DNA of 37,850 nucleotides from Alphaproteobacteria bacterium (lineage in GTDB: Bacteria; Pseudomonadota; Alphaproteobacteria; UBA6615). Under the pieces are notes generated by a model, which had not been told where the DNA came from, did no database searches, and was given only the letters and a program-made list of their open reading frames with translations. The stretch is from the NCBI GenBank assembly GCA_009691025.1, contig SHWB01000003.1:1-37850 (forward strand). The letters run 5' to 3'. The position numbers and the translations under genes were made by a program. Every line of letters starts with the position of its first letter. Position 1 is the first letter of the stretch. Positions 23,682 to 33,177 of the stretch are shown here, piece after piece.

Positions 23682-24569
23682 GTGGCGCTATCTTCGATGA
23701 CCGGCTTCGCCCGCGCGGGCGGCCATGACGGCCGCGCCGCCTGGGCCTGGGAGCTGAAGAGCGTCAACGGCCGCGCGCTGGAAGTGCGCGTGCGCGTGCC
23801 GTCCGGCTACGGCCGCCTCGAGGCGGTCGCCCGCACGGCGCTTGGCAAGCGACTGGCGCGCGGCAATGTGCAGGCCACGCTGTCGGTCGATCGCACCGCC
23901 CCCGCCGCCAGCCTGCGCATCAACCGTTCGCTGCTCGACGAGGTTATCGCGCTGCACGGAACCCTCGGCGGTCGTATCGCCTACGGTCCGCCGACGCTCG
24001 AGGGCCTGCTCGCCGTGCGCGGCGTCATCGAGACGATGGAGGAGGTCGAGGACGACGCCGCGCTCGCCCTGCGCGCGGCGGCGATGGAGGCGACGCTGGC
24101 GACCGCGCTCGACGCGCTGGTCGCGGCACGTGCGGAGGAGGGCGCGCGGCTCGCCGCCGTCCTGTCCGGCCTGCTCGACCGTATTGCCGCGCTGGTCGGC
24201 GAGGCCGCCGCCAGCGCCGAAGCCCAGCCAGAGGAGCTGCGCGCGCGGCTCGCCTCCCAGCTTGCCGAACTGATCGCCGCCGAGCCGCCGCTGTCAGAAG
24301 AGCGGCTGGCGGTCGAGCTTGCCATCCTAGTGTCGCGCTCTGACGTGCGCGAGGAACTCGACCGCCTCGACGCGCATCTCGGTCAGGCGCGCGCCCTTCT
24401 CGCCGAGGGCGCAGCCGTCGGTCGACGTCTCGATTTCCTCTGTCAGGAGTTCACGCGCGAGGCCAACACGGTGTGTTCTAAGGCCACCGAAATGAGGCTG
24501 ACGCGCGCCGGCCTCGACCTCAAGGCCGCGGTCGAGCAGTTCCGCGAGCAGATCCAGAACATAGAGTGA
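23682..24569 (+). CDS. yicC: YicC family endoribonuclease
   Basis: A 295-residue protein of the YicC/YloC family. E. coli YicC is reported to be an endoribonuclease involved in small-RNA turnover. The N-terminal signature SSMTGFARAGG, then ELKSVNGRALEVRVRVP, and the C-terminal LDFLCQEFTREANTVCSKA are diagnostic. The GTG at 23682 is chosen over the internal ATG at 23697 because family members begin a few residues before MTGFAR and GAGGAG lies just upstream. It overlaps gmk by one base (TGATG), and the yicC-gmk pair is widespread. Confidence 0.94.
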   Translation: MALSSMTGFARAGGHDGRAAWAWELKSVNGRALEVRVRVPSGYGRLEAVARTALGKRLARGNVQATLSVDRTAPAASLRINRSLLDEVIALHGTLGGRIAYGPPTLEGLLAVRGVIETMEEVEDDAALALRAAAMEATLATALDALVAARAEEGARLAAVLSGLLDRIAALVGEAAASAEAQPEELRARLASQLAELIAAEPPLSEERLAVELAILVSRSDVREELDRLDAHLGQARALLAEGAAVGRRLDFLCQEFTREANTVCSKATEMRLTRAGLDLKAAVEQFREQIQNIE

Positions 24570-25243
24570 TGCGCATGGCCAGGCCGGCATCCGGACGGAC
24601 CCACGACGATCCCCTGTCGATCCGCCGCCGCGGCATGATGCTCGTGCTGTCGTCGCCGTCTGGTGCCGGCAAGACGTCGATCAGCCGCGCGCTGCTGGAG
24701 AGCGAGCGAGAACTCGACCTGTCGGTCTCGGTGACGACGCGGCCGAAGCGGCCCGGCGAGGTCGACGGCGTGCACTACCGTTTCATCGAGCGCGTCGATT
24801 TTGACCTGATGGTCAATCGCGGCGAGTTGCTGGAGCACGCCAAGGTGTTCGATCATTACTACGGTACCCCGCGCGCGCCGGTGATGCGGGCGCTGGAGGA
24901 AGGCCGCGATGTGTTGTTCGACATCGACTGGCAGGGCACGCAACAGCTTCGCGAATCGGCACGCGACGATCTCGTCAGCGTGTTCGTCCTGCCGCCCTCG
25001 ACGGCCGATCTAGAACGCCGCCTCAGGACGCGCGCGCGCGACAGCGAGGAGACGATCGCCCGCCGCATGATCCATGCGCCGGACGAGATGATACACTGGG
25101 ACGCCTACGATTACGTCGTGGTCAATGTCGACTTCACCGAAAGCGCCGGCCAGGTCTCTGCCATCCTGCAAGCCGAGCGCCTGCGCACCGGCCGCCAGAT
25201 CGGCCTGTCGAATTTCGTCACGCGACTGCGGCAGGGCTACTGA
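24569..25243 (+). CDS. gmk: Guanylate kinase
   Basis: It phosphorylates GMP to GDP, essential for nucleotide pools and ppGpp balance. The 224 residues include a short N-terminal extension before the P-loop LSSPSGAGKTS (27-37), then VSVTTRPKRPGEVDGVHYRF (GMP-binding), and LLEHAKVFDHYYGTP. An ATG at 24569 shares one base with the yicC stop, and another ATG two codons later (24575) is equally plausible. The 3' end overlaps the convergent rsmA by 7 bases. Confidence 0.96.
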   Translation: MRMARPASGRTHDDPLSIRRRGMMLVLSSPSGAGKTSISRALLESERELDLSVSVTTRPKRPGEVDGVHYRFIERVDFDLMVNRGELLEHAKVFDHYYGTPRAPVMRALEEGRDVLFDIDWQGTQQLRESARDDLVSVFVLPPSTADLERRLRTRARDSEETIARRMIHAPDEMIHWDAYDYVVVNVDFTESAGQVSAILQAERLRTGRQIGLSNFVTRLRQGY

Positions 25244-26082
25244 GCCTCCAGCATCCGCGCCAGGGCGCAGAACTGCTCGACCGACAGCTCCTCGGCCCGC
25301 GCCGTCTCTGGTACCCCGGCCTTCTCCAGCAGAGCCGCGCCGCCGAGCGAGGCGAGGGAGGAGCGCAGCATCTTGCGCCGCTGGCCGAAGGCGGCGGCGG
25401 TGACGCGTTCGAGCGTCGCCCGGTCGGCCGGGGCGAGCGGCGCCGGCCGCGGCGTCAGATTGACCAATGTGGAGACGACGCCGGGCGGCGGGGTGAAGGC
25501 ACGCGGCGAGATGTCGAAGCAGCGTTCGACCGTGCACATCCACTGCGCGATGATCGACAGCCGGCCGCGCGCATGCGTGCGCACCGGCGCGACGAGCCGG
25601 TCGGCCACTTCCTTCTGGAACATCAGCGTGAACCCGGCATAGGCATCCGCCCTGGCGAGCCAGCCGAGCAGAAGCGGCGTCGCGACGTTGTAGGGCAGGT
25701 TGGCGACGATGCGGCGCGGCGCCGGCACCATGTCGACCGGGTCGAGCGCCAGTGCGTCGCCCTCGACGATGTCGAGGCGTCCGGCCGCCACGGCGGCGAG
25801 TTCGCCTAGCGCGGCGATGCAGCGGCTGTCGCGCTCGATGGCGACGATTCCGGCCGCTTCGCTTTCCAGCAGTGCGCGCGTCAGGCCGCCCGGCCCGGGG
25901 CCGATCTCGACCACGGTGACGCCGGCGAGAGGCCCGGCTGCGCGCACGACGCGGCGGGTGAGGTTGAGGTCGAGCAGGAAATGCTGGCCGAGCGCCTTGC
26001 GCGCGCCGAGACCGTGCCGCGCGATGACCTCGCGCAAGGGCGGCAGGCCGGCGAGCGCCGCCGCGCGGCCGGTGTCGTTCAC
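25237..26082 (-). CDS. rsmA: 16S rRNA (adenine(1518)-N6/adenine(1519)-N6)-dimethyltransferase
   Basis: KsgA/RsmA dimethylates two adjacent adenines near the 3' end of 16S rRNA, a late 30S maturation step. Its loss gives kasugamycin resistance in E. coli. The 281 residues include the family opening ARKALGQHFLLDLNL, SAM motif I VVEIGPGPGGLTRAL (57-71), the NLPYN catalytic motif (128-132), and FQKEVADRLVA. The start is a GTG that overlaps the pdxA stop by 4 bases. It is the last gene of the lptF-to-rsmA run and ends 7 bases inside gmk on the opposite strand. Confidence 0.96.
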   Translation of the reverse strand: MNDTGRAAALAGLPPLREVIARHGLGARKALGQHFLLDLNLTRRVVRAAGPLAGVTVVEIGPGPGGLTRALLESEAAGIVAIERDSRCIAALGELAAVAAGRLDIVEGDALALDPVDMVPAPRRIVANLPYNVATPLLLGWLARADAYAGFTLMFQKEVADRLVAPVRTHARGRLSIIAQWMCTVERCFDISPRAFTPPPGVVSTLVNLTPRPAPLAPADRATLERVTAAAFGQRRKMLRSSLASLGGAALLEKAGVPETARAEELSVEQFCALARMLEAQ

Positions 26083-27116
26083 GCGGCGGTGGCGAGGCTC
26101 GCCCGCCGGCGCGCCGCCATAGTCGCCGCCAGCCGCAGCGCGGCGACCAGGCTCGCCGGGTCGGCGCTACCGCGTCCGGCTATGTCGAAGGCGGTGCCGT
26201 GATCGGGCGAAGTGCGCACGATCGGCAGTCCGAGAGTGACGTTGACGCCATGCGCGAAATCGATGGTCTTGAGCGGGATCAGAGCCTGGTCGTGATACAT
26301 GCAAATGACGGCGTCCCAGCGCGCGAGAGCTTCCGGGTGGAACAGCGTGTCGGCTGGCAGAGGCCCGGTGGTGTCGATGTTTAGGCCGGCGAGTTCAGCC
26401 ACGGCGGGCGCGATGATGTCGGTTTCCTCGCGGCCCAGCGTGCCGTCCTCGCCGGCGTGCGGATTGAGGCCGGCGACGGCGATGCGGGGACGCGCGATGG
26501 CGAAGTCGAGCTGCAGCGCGGCGGCGGTGACGCGGCCGCAATGGACGATCGCCGCGCGGTCGATGCGGCCGATGGCCTGGATCAGCGGCAGGTGGATGGT
26601 CACCGGCACGACGCGCAGGCCGGGCACGGCCAGCATCATTACCGGCGCCGCGACGGTTCCCGTCAGCTCGGCGAGGAATTCGGTATGGCCGGGAAAGCGG
26701 AAACCGCTGCCATAGAGCGTCCGCTTGTGGATTGGGTTGGTGACGAGGGCCGCTGCCTCGCCGGCGCGCACCAGCGACACGCCGCGCCGGATGGCACCGA
26801 CCACCGCCGCGGCATTGGCTGGATCAGGCGCTCCGGGCGTCGCCTCGACCCGCACGGCCAGGGGCAGCACCGGCAGGGCGTGGGGCCAGACGGCGAGCGT
26901 CTCCGCCGGGCTGGCGATGGCCTCCACCGGCACGCTCCAGCCGAGCCCGGCGGCGAGCTGCGTCAGCCGGGTTGGGTCATCGAGCAGTAAGAAAGGCGGC
27001 GTGTCGTCGGCACGACCGGCCCAGGCGGCCAGCGCGATCTCGCCGCCGATGCCGGCCGGTTCGCCCATCGTCAGCGCCAGCGGCGGCGGCGCCTCGTCCG
27101 ACGCCGCGGCGTTCAT
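26079..27116 (-). CDS. pdxA: 4-hydroxythreonine-4-phosphate dehydrogenase
   Basis: An NAD-dependent, metal-requiring enzyme of pyridoxal phosphate synthesis by the DXP-dependent route. The 345 residues contain the family motifs LTMGEPAGIGGEIAL, TNPIHKRTLYGSGFRFPGHT, GLNPHAGEDG, CMYHDQALIPLK and RTSPDHGTAFDIAG, which hold the metal-binding histidines and aspartates. The ATG at 27116 shares one base with the surA stop (TGATG), so translation is probably coupled. surA-pdxA-rsmA is a classic proteobacterial order. Confidence 0.96.
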   Translation of the reverse strand: MNAAASDEAPPPLALTMGEPAGIGGEIALAAWAGRADDTPPFLLLDDPTRLTQLAAGLGWSVPVEAIASPAETLAVWPHALPVLPLAVRVEATPGAPDPANAAAVVGAIRRGVSLVRAGEAAALVTNPIHKRTLYGSGFRFPGHTEFLAELTGTVAAPVMMLAVPGLRVVPVTIHLPLIQAIGRIDRAAIVHCGRVTAAALQLDFAIARPRIAVAGLNPHAGEDGTLGREETDIIAPAVAELAGLNIDTTGPLPADTLFHPEALARWDAVICMYHDQALIPLKTIDFAHGVNVTLGLPIVRTSPDHGTAFDIAGRGSADPASLVAALRLAATMAARRRASLATAA

Positions 27117-28411
27117 CACGGGAAGGCCCGCACGTCGAAGAAGGCGGCGCGCCGCAGGTCGCGCAGATAGCGGCGCGACATCATGTCGACGCGCTCGCGC
27201 ACCAGCTTCTCGCGGATGTCGTCGCGCGAAGGTCCTTCGTTGGTCTGGCGGCCGCAGACCATGATGAGCTGGACCGAGCCCGGCACGACAACCGGCGGTG
27301 CCGCCTTGCCGGGCGGCACGCCTTCGATTACGGCGCGCAGATAGTCGGCCAGTTCGCCGACGCGGACTTCGAGCGGTTCGACGGGCTGCGACGAACCCTG
27401 CTCGGCGGCGAGGCGAGCGAAATCGGGGCAGTCCTTCGCCACTGACCCGATCTGCGAGGCGAGCGACACCAGCGCCTCGGTATACGCCTTAGTGGCGCCG
27501 GCCGGGATCGGCAGGCCAAGCTGGCGCAGAGTTACCCTGATATCGGCGCCGGTACCGCCACCGCCGATGCGCCGCTCGATCAAATAGAGGATGCGCACGG
27601 CGTCGGGCTCGACGATGGGTTCGGCTGGCTCGCCCGGCTTCAGTGCGGCGACGGCGCTGGCGTCGGCGGGCGAGAGCTGGCCCTCCGCCATCCAGCCGAT
27701 ATCGCCACCCGTCGCGGCGCTGGCACTGCGCGAGAACTGGCTGGCGATGGGCGTGAAGGGCGCGCCGCCGCGTATCTGGGTCACCAGCCGGCGGGCCAGA
27801 TCGACGACGTCCTGGACCTGTCCCTGATCGTCGATCGGCAGGACGATCTCGGCCAGCCGGAGTTCCGTGCCGCCGGAACGCTCCTTGATGCGGGTGAGGA
27901 CGGCGTCGATGTCTTCCTCGCCGATATCTATGTTGGGCACGACGCGGCGGGCGATCAGCTTCTGCCAGGCCAGTGCGGGCCGCATCTGGGCTAGCACCGT
28001 GTCGATGGTCAGCTCCTGCCGGCTGACGAATGCCCCGAAGCCGCCCTTGGGCAGCTTGTTGTTGGCCTCGATCTGGCCGATCGCAACGTCGATGTCGGCC
28101 TGGCCAACGCTGATGCTCAGCCGTGCCGCCTCCTGCGATTGCAGCGTCTCGTCGATCAGCCCGCGCATGACCTGGGGCGCCAGCCGGCGGCGCTGATCGG
28201 CATTGTCCGGCATGCCGGAGGACCGGATGACAAGGTCGAGGCGACGGCCGAGGTCGTAGATCGAGATCACCTGGTCGTTGACCACGGCGGCGATGCGCTG
28301 CACGTCCTGCGCTCTCGCCGGGGCAGCGGCGGCAAGGCAAAGACCCAGTCCCGCGCCCAGCAGCGTGGCCAGAAGGCCCGACCGTCGGACAATTATCGCT
28401 CGCATCGCCAT
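27116..28411 (-). CDS. surA: Periplasmic chaperone/peptidyl-prolyl isomerase SurA
   Basis: SurA escorts outer-membrane beta-barrel proteins, including LptD, through the periplasm. The 431 residues start with a clear signal peptide: charged MRAIIVRRSG, hydrophobic LLATLLGAGLGLCLAAAA and an APARAQD cleavage region. The SurA N-terminal core (QRIAAVVNDQVISIYDLGRR) and one parvulin-type domain (ELRLAEIVLPI to GGDIGWMAEGQLSP) follow. I chose ATG 28411; 28405 is a close alternative and both give a signal peptide. A longer upstream frame has no signal peptide and was rejected. lptD lies 80 bases upstream, so substrate and chaperone come from one cluster. Confidence 0.93.
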   Translation of the reverse strand: MAMRAIIVRRSGLLATLLGAGLGLCLAAAAPARAQDVQRIAAVVNDQVISIYDLGRRLDLVIRSSGMPDNADQRRRLAPQVMRGLIDETLQSQEAARLSISVGQADIDVAIGQIEANNKLPKGGFGAFVSRQELTIDTVLAQMRPALAWQKLIARRVVPNIDIGEEDIDAVLTRIKERSGGTELRLAEIVLPIDDQGQVQDVVDLARRLVTQIRGGAPFTPIASQFSRSASAATGGDIGWMAEGQLSPADASAVAALKPGEPAEPIVEPDAVRILYLIERRIGGGGTGADIRVTLRQLGLPIPAGATKAYTEALVSLASQIGSVAKDCPDFARLAAEQGSSQPVEPLEVRVGELADYLRAVIEGVPPGKAAPPVVVPGSVQLIMVCGRQTNEGPSRDDIREKLVRERVDMMSRRYLRDLRRAAFFDVRAFP

Positions 28412-28491
28412 GATCCCGTAGCACTCACGCCCGCAGGCCCATCCAGCACAATTCGCCCGGTCATGGCAACAGCCGGCGGGCGGTCGGTCCG

Positions 28492-30687
28492 TCAGTAGAC
28501 GCTGCCGCCGAACTCGCCGAGCGTCTTCAAGATCATGCGGACGACGATGGAGTCGTTGGGGCCGACATCGCGATCCTGCGTGAAGGTACGCGAGAGATCG
28601 ACGCCGAATGTGGCGCAATCGCAGACATAACTCACCGATCCGCCCCAGGAGAGGGGGCCGGCATTGGTCGCCAGGGACTGGCGCGTATTCATCGCCGCGC
28701 TCCAGCGCTTCGTCAGCTGCGAGCCGAGCTGGAGCGTCAGCTCCTCCCGGTCGCCAAAATTACGCTCCGTCGTTTTCGGGGGCCTGCGCTGATCGAAGAA
28801 GAAGTAGAACAGGTCGACATGGAACGCCGTCGCACCGGCGCGCAGAGCCAGTTCGTTGCGGGCGATTTCCTGGCTGTCGATGTCGATGCGGGTCTTGTAG
28901 ACGGCGGTGAGATAGCGGTTGGGGACCACCTCCAGCCGCGCGACGATGTCGGAGAAATCCTCCTCCAGTCCCGTGGCGCCGGCGAGCGACGATTCCTTCT
29001 GGAACTGGAACGACTGGCCGACGAACAGCGTCGTCCGGCCGCCGTTCTCGCCATAGGTGCCGGCGCGAAGTCCGTACGCAACGTGCTGGCCTTCCTCGAC
29101 GCGGTCGCGTCCGGAAAAGCGCCCCGCCCGGAAGATGTTGGTTTCGTCGAACTCGAAATCCGCGCTGTCTTCGTTCGGTATGAGGCTCGGATTGGCGCTG
29201 ATCGGGGCGGCGACGAACGCGGCGATCGGTTCGACCAACTGGCGCGTGCGTCCGGAATCGCGCACGAACGGCATGCGCCATTCCAGCTCCGCCATCGGGA
29301 AGATGCGACCCGTGACGCCGTTGCCCTCGGTTTCGCGATCGTCCGAGATGACCCGTTCGACGCTGTAGAGGTCGGTCTGCAGGCTCGTGGAAAACGTCGT
29401 GACTGACCCGAAGCGGCTGTACCATGGCATCTGCCAGCCGGAGACGGCCGACAACCGCCGGCTCGATGCTCCGTCCGTGCGCGTCAGGGCGAGCATCTCC
29501 GCGTCGAGGTTCGTCCGCCCGCCCCTGCGACCCGGCTCGCCGACGAAATTATAGGCCAGGTGCGGCAGCACGAGAGGCGCCTCGCTGCCCGCCCCGGTCG
29601 GCCGCAGATCCTGGAAGTGGATGCCCTCGGCTACGGCGTAGTTGCGCTTGTTGAAGCCCTCGGCATAGAGGCGGTTCTCCAGCACGTCGTCGTGGCGGAA
29701 GCCGTAGCGACGCAGATAGGTGTCGTCGGAGACCAGCCACAGCCGGCCTCCGTAGCGCCAGGTGTCCGAGACGTCATAGCGCGCTTGGCCATCAAGATGG
29801 CCGCGAAACTCCTGCCCGTTGCGCTGGAAATTGTCGCGCACGAGGCTGGGACGGAAGCGCAGCTCGCCGTTGTGATAGGCTTGGCGGTATTCGCCGGTCA
29901 GCAGCGGCGCGCGCGCGGCCATCACGATCGGGTCGAAAGTGATGTCGCTGTCTTCCGACATCGCCCAGAAGTAGGGCGTCTGCACCGACATGCCGACATT
30001 CGAGGAGACGCCGTAGACCGGCGCGAGGACGCCGGAGCGCCGCTTTACCGACGGATCCGGATGCGACAGGTAAGGCACCCACATGACCGGGATGCCGGCC
30101 ATGTCGAGCCAGGCGCTGTGGTAGGTAACCTGTTGCTTCACATTGTCGTGGACGACGCGGCGCGCACGGACCTCCCACAAGGGCCGGTCTCCGCGTCCTT
30201 TGCACTCGACGCATGGCGTGTAGACGGCGCGCGACAACTCCATCTCGGTGCCGCCCCGACGCACGCCGGCGGCGGCGGCGAGACGCGCGTCCTCGGCCAG
30301 CAGGATGCGCAGGCCGCGCAGGAAGCCCTCGCGCATGTCGTCGGTCATCTCGGCGTATTCGGCGAACAGCACCTCGCCCGACGGTTCGAGCAGCACGACA
30401 TTGCCGGAGGCGGTGACGATGTTGTCGCGCTGGTTGTAGCTGACCGTGTCGGCCATCAGTACGCGGTTGCCCTGCGACAGTTCGACGTTGCCAGTCGCCG
30501 TGGCGATGCCGAGAGCGTCCTCGAACGACACCTGGTCGGCCTGCAGCAGGACCTCGCGGCCCTCGCTGCCCATCTGGGTCTGTGCCGCCGGCTGGGCCTG
30601 TGCCGACGCCGGCGCACTGGCCGTCGGCAGCGCACACAGCGCACACAGCTCACACAGCAGCAGGATGTGGAGGCGTCTCCCGGCCAC
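28492..30687 (-). CDS. lptD: LPS-assembly protein LptD
   Basis: The outer-membrane barrel that, with the lipoprotein LptE, inserts lipopolysaccharide into the outer leaflet. The 731 residues have an N-terminal signal peptide ending in the PASAQ region, an LptA-like jellyroll (VLLQADQVSFEDALGIATAT to EVLFAEYAEM), then the barrel (SGVLAPVYGVSSNVGMSVQT onwards) and C-terminal LKTLGEFGGSVY. Cysteines that could form the disulfides are CVECKG and VCDCATF. The start is set at GTG 30687, 5 bases after the lptG stop, because upstream codons read through lptG in another frame. A short tandem repeat in the DNA gives CELCALCAL in the signal peptide. Confidence 0.94.
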   Translation of the reverse strand: MAGRRLHILLLCELCALCALPTASAPASAQAQPAAQTQMGSEGREVLLQADQVSFEDALGIATATGNVELSQGNRVLMADTVSYNQRDNIVTASGNVVLLEPSGEVLFAEYAEMTDDMREGFLRGLRILLAEDARLAAAAGVRRGGTEMELSRAVYTPCVECKGRGDRPLWEVRARRVVHDNVKQQVTYHSAWLDMAGIPVMWVPYLSHPDPSVKRRSGVLAPVYGVSSNVGMSVQTPYFWAMSEDSDITFDPIVMAARAPLLTGEYRQAYHNGELRFRPSLVRDNFQRNGQEFRGHLDGQARYDVSDTWRYGGRLWLVSDDTYLRRYGFRHDDVLENRLYAEGFNKRNYAVAEGIHFQDLRPTGAGSEAPLVLPHLAYNFVGEPGRRGGRTNLDAEMLALTRTDGASSRRLSAVSGWQMPWYSRFGSVTTFSTSLQTDLYSVERVISDDRETEGNGVTGRIFPMAELEWRMPFVRDSGRTRQLVEPIAAFVAAPISANPSLIPNEDSADFEFDETNIFRAGRFSGRDRVEEGQHVAYGLRAGTYGENGGRTTLFVGQSFQFQKESSLAGATGLEEDFSDIVARLEVVPNRYLTAVYKTRIDIDSQEIARNELALRAGATAFHVDLFYFFFDQRRPPKTTERNFGDREELTLQLGSQLTKRWSAAMNTRQSLATNAGPLSWGGSVSYVCDCATFGVDLSRTFTQDRDVGPNDSIVVRMILKTLGEFGGSVY

Positions 30688-30692
30688 CGTCG

Positions 30693-31790
30693 CTACCCGT
30701 CCTCGAGGTGCAGCAGCAACGACAGGCCGGCCATCAGGCTGACGACGGCCGGCGCCCAGGCGGCGAGCACCACGGGCACGTTGGCGCCGATACCGAGCGC
30801 GTGAATGACGTTGGTGGTCACGTGTAGAACGAAGCCGGCCATCACGCCGGTGCCGACAAGTAGCAATGTGCCGCCGCGGCGCACGAGGCGCAGCGAGAAG
30901 GTCGCCGCCAGCAGCACCATCGCCATCAGCAGCAAGGGCTCGGCCATCAGCGCGTGCCATCGCAGCCGATGCGGCGTCGCCGAGAAGCCCGTTTCCTCGA
31001 GCACGCGAATGAAGCGCGGTAATTGCCAGAAGGACACGGTATTGGGGCTGGCGAAACTTTCCTGAATCTTGTCGATGGTTAGGTCGGTCGGCAATCGTAC
31101 CACCGGCACCGGCCGGTAGGCCGATTGCTGCGACCGCACGACGGCATTCTCGATCAGCCAGTAGCCGGGCTCCAGCCGCGCCGTATGCGCATCGATGCGG
31201 CGCAGGAAATGGTCCTCGCCCTCGAAAACATAGAAGGTCACGCTGTCGAGCGTCACCTGATCCGGCTGGACGGCCTTGGCGGCGACGACGGTATGGTTGC
31301 CGTTGACGTCGACCTCGCGCAGCCACAGCCCCGAATTGACGACGGCGAGCAGCGAGGACCTGCCGGACAGATAGCGCCCCTCCATGCGCTCGTAATGCGT
31401 CATAAGGACGGCGGCAAGCGGGTTTAGCGCCATCACCTTGATGGCGCCGACGGCGGTGGCGATCAGCAGGGCCGGCAGCAGGAACTGCCAGACCGACACG
31501 CCGGCGGCGCGCAGCACGATCAGCTCGTGATGGCGGGTCATCCGGACGAAGGCGAACATGCCGCCGAACAGGATGGCGAAGGGCACCGCCTCCTGCAGCA
31601 GATTGGGCAGGCGCAGCAATTCCATGTCGATGACGATGGCCAGCGTGACCAGCGGCTTGCCGGCAGAGCGGCGCAACAACTCGACGACGTCGACCAGCGC
31701 GAACACCGTGAACAGCGTCGCCAGCACGACGCCGAACCAGAGGGAGAAGCTGCGTCCGAGATAGCCGGAGACGGTGCGAGACAGGAACAT
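30693..31790 (-). CDS. lptG: LPS export ABC transporter permease LptG
   Basis: One of two membrane subunits of the LptB2FG complex that extracts LPS from the inner membrane. The 365 residues follow the family plan: a few membrane segments at each end with a periplasmic beta-jellyroll between. The N-terminal segment FLSRTVSGYLGRSFSLWFGVV and the region ELIVLRAAGVSVWQFLLPAL (coupling helix with LPTG signature) are clear. The C-terminal helices (AMVLLAATFSLRLVRRG, then MAGFVLHVTTNVIHALG) follow. The ATG at 31790 is 4 bases after the lptF stop. It ends in TAG, 5 bases before lptD. The ATPase LptB is not in this window. Confidence 0.94.
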   Translation of the reverse strand: MFLSRTVSGYLGRSFSLWFGVVLATLFTVFALVDVVELLRRSAGKPLVTLAIVIDMELLRLPNLLQEAVPFAILFGGMFAFVRMTRHHELIVLRAAGVSVWQFLLPALLIATAVGAIKVMALNPLAAVLMTHYERMEGRYLSGRSSLLAVVNSGLWLREVDVNGNHTVVAAKAVQPDQVTLDSVTFYVFEGEDHFLRRIDAHTARLEPGYWLIENAVVRSQQSAYRPVPVVRLPTDLTIDKIQESFASPNTVSFWQLPRFIRVLEETGFSATPHRLRWHALMAEPLLLMAMVLLAATFSLRLVRRGGTLLLVGTGVMAGFVLHVTTNVIHALGIGANVPVVLAAWAPAVVSLMAGLSLLLHLEDG

Positions 31791-31794
31791 GCCG

Positions 31795-32952
31795 TTATCC
31801 GGCGGCCGGAGCGGGAACGACGGCGCGACGGTGCCAGCGGCTGGCGAGCGCGGCGGCCGCGGTACCCGTCGCGGCGAAGGGCAGCAGGTAGAGCAGCGGT
31901 GCCAGCGCGAGGTTCTTCTGCGCCAGGTTGAACACCGTGAGATTGGCGAGATAGAGCCCGATGACGGCGCACACGGCGACGACGAGGCGGCCTGACTGGC
32001 CACGCCGGCTGAACTCGCCGCCGAGCAGAGCGGCCACGCCGGTCAGCGCGAAGGCCAGCGCCAGCAGCGGCGAGGCGAGGCGGCGGTGGCCCTCGGCGAT
32101 CAGGTTCTTCGCGTAGTAGGCGTCGTTGGGATCGGTCAGGACGGGGCTGAACAGGCCCGACAGCGTGCGTTCCTCTGGTTCGTGCCAGCGACTCTGGCCG
32201 GTCGGCGTGATCGGGCCGAGATCGAGGGCGAGCTGGTCGAAGTAGAACTGCTCGAGGTCGCCATTGCCGATGTCGATCTGCTGCATGCTGCCTTCGAACA
32301 GCACGATGCGGGCGCCGCCCGGATTGCTATCCATGGCGCCGCGGCGGGCGATGTAGGTGCGGGCCGGCCGGTCGGTGCGGCGCGTGTCGTGGGCGAAGAT
32401 GCCGATCAGGTCGCCATTCGGCCACTGTTCGCGGAAATAGACCGTCAGCCCGCCCGAGGGCGTGTTAAAGCGCCCCTCCTGCAGCAGCACGTTGCCGTAG
32501 GTGTTGCGGTAGTGGAACACTTGGTCCTTATAGGAGGATTTGGTGAGCGGCGTCAGCCACAGGGCCAGCGCGTAGCTGGCGGTGCAGACGGCGATGGCGC
32601 AGGCCACCGCCGGCAAGGCGAGGCGCCACTGGCCAAGGCCGGCGGCGCGCATCACCACCAGTTCGCTGTCGCTGACCAGACGGTTGTAGACGAACAGCAC
32701 GGCGATGAAGAGGGCGATCGGCAGTACCGTCGCGATGAACTCTGGCAGGCGCAGCGCCATCAGCTCGAGGAACACGGTGAGGGGCAGGCCGCGATTGATG
32801 ACGAAGTCGATCTCGCGCAGCGAGCCGGCGAGGGAGACCAGCATCGTGAAAACGCCGGCGACTAACAGCGTCGCCACGGCGAGCTGGCGTAGCACATAGC
32901 GGTCGATCGCCGTCACAATGCGCCGACCCGGCCGCGCGGCAGCGCGTCCCAT
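31795..32952 (-). CDS. lptF: LPS export ABC transporter permease LptF
   Basis: The second membrane subunit of LptB2FG. The 385 residues show the same architecture as LptG: AIDRYVLRQLAVATLLVAGV at the N-terminus, SELVVMRAAGLGQWRLALPA in the coupling region, a periplasmic domain (about 130-270), and C-terminal membrane helices. The ATG at 32952 is taken as start; a GTG at 32916 (just before TAIDRYVLRQ) is an alternative that better matches the family N-terminus but has no visible ribosome-binding site. It is the first gene of lptF-lptG-lptD-surA-pdxA-rsmA, divergent from pepA. It is one of the few genes here ending in TAA. Confidence 0.92.
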   Translation of the reverse strand: MGRAAARPGRRIVTAIDRYVLRQLAVATLLVAGVFTMLVSLAGSLREIDFVINRGLPLTVFLELMALRLPEFIATVLPIALFIAVLFVYNRLVSDSELVVMRAAGLGQWRLALPAVACAIAVCTASYALALWLTPLTKSSYKDQVFHYRNTYGNVLLQEGRFNTPSGGLTVYFREQWPNGDLIGIFAHDTRRTDRPARTYIARRGAMDSNPGGARIVLFEGSMQQIDIGNGDLEQFYFDQLALDLGPITPTGQSRWHEPEERTLSGLFSPVLTDPNDAYYAKNLIAEGHRRLASPLLALAFALTGVAALLGGEFSRRGQSGRLVVAVCAVIGLYLANLTVFNLAQKNLALAPLLYLLPFAATGTAAAALASRWHRRAVVPAPAAG

Positions 32953-33177
32953 CGTCGTTCCACCGCCCTCGCGCGCACCGCGTGCTACCCCTTAAGTCGC
33001 GACAAACACTGAGAATTCATCGGAGTTCTAGCAGATGGACCGGCGTCGCGCCTAGCCGGAACCGTGCCCCGCGCGCCTTGCGCGCGCCGCTGCCGTGGAC
33101 TAGGACAGCCGCTCCGGGTGCGGCGCCGCGCCGCATGTTGGTGCCGTTCCCGCCGACCCCGTGCCGAGAGACCAGCG

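Noticed and set aside
30688-31326. A longer LptD with about 213 extra N-terminal residues.
   Set aside because: That stretch is lptG in another frame, and the signal peptide begins at the GTG at 30687.
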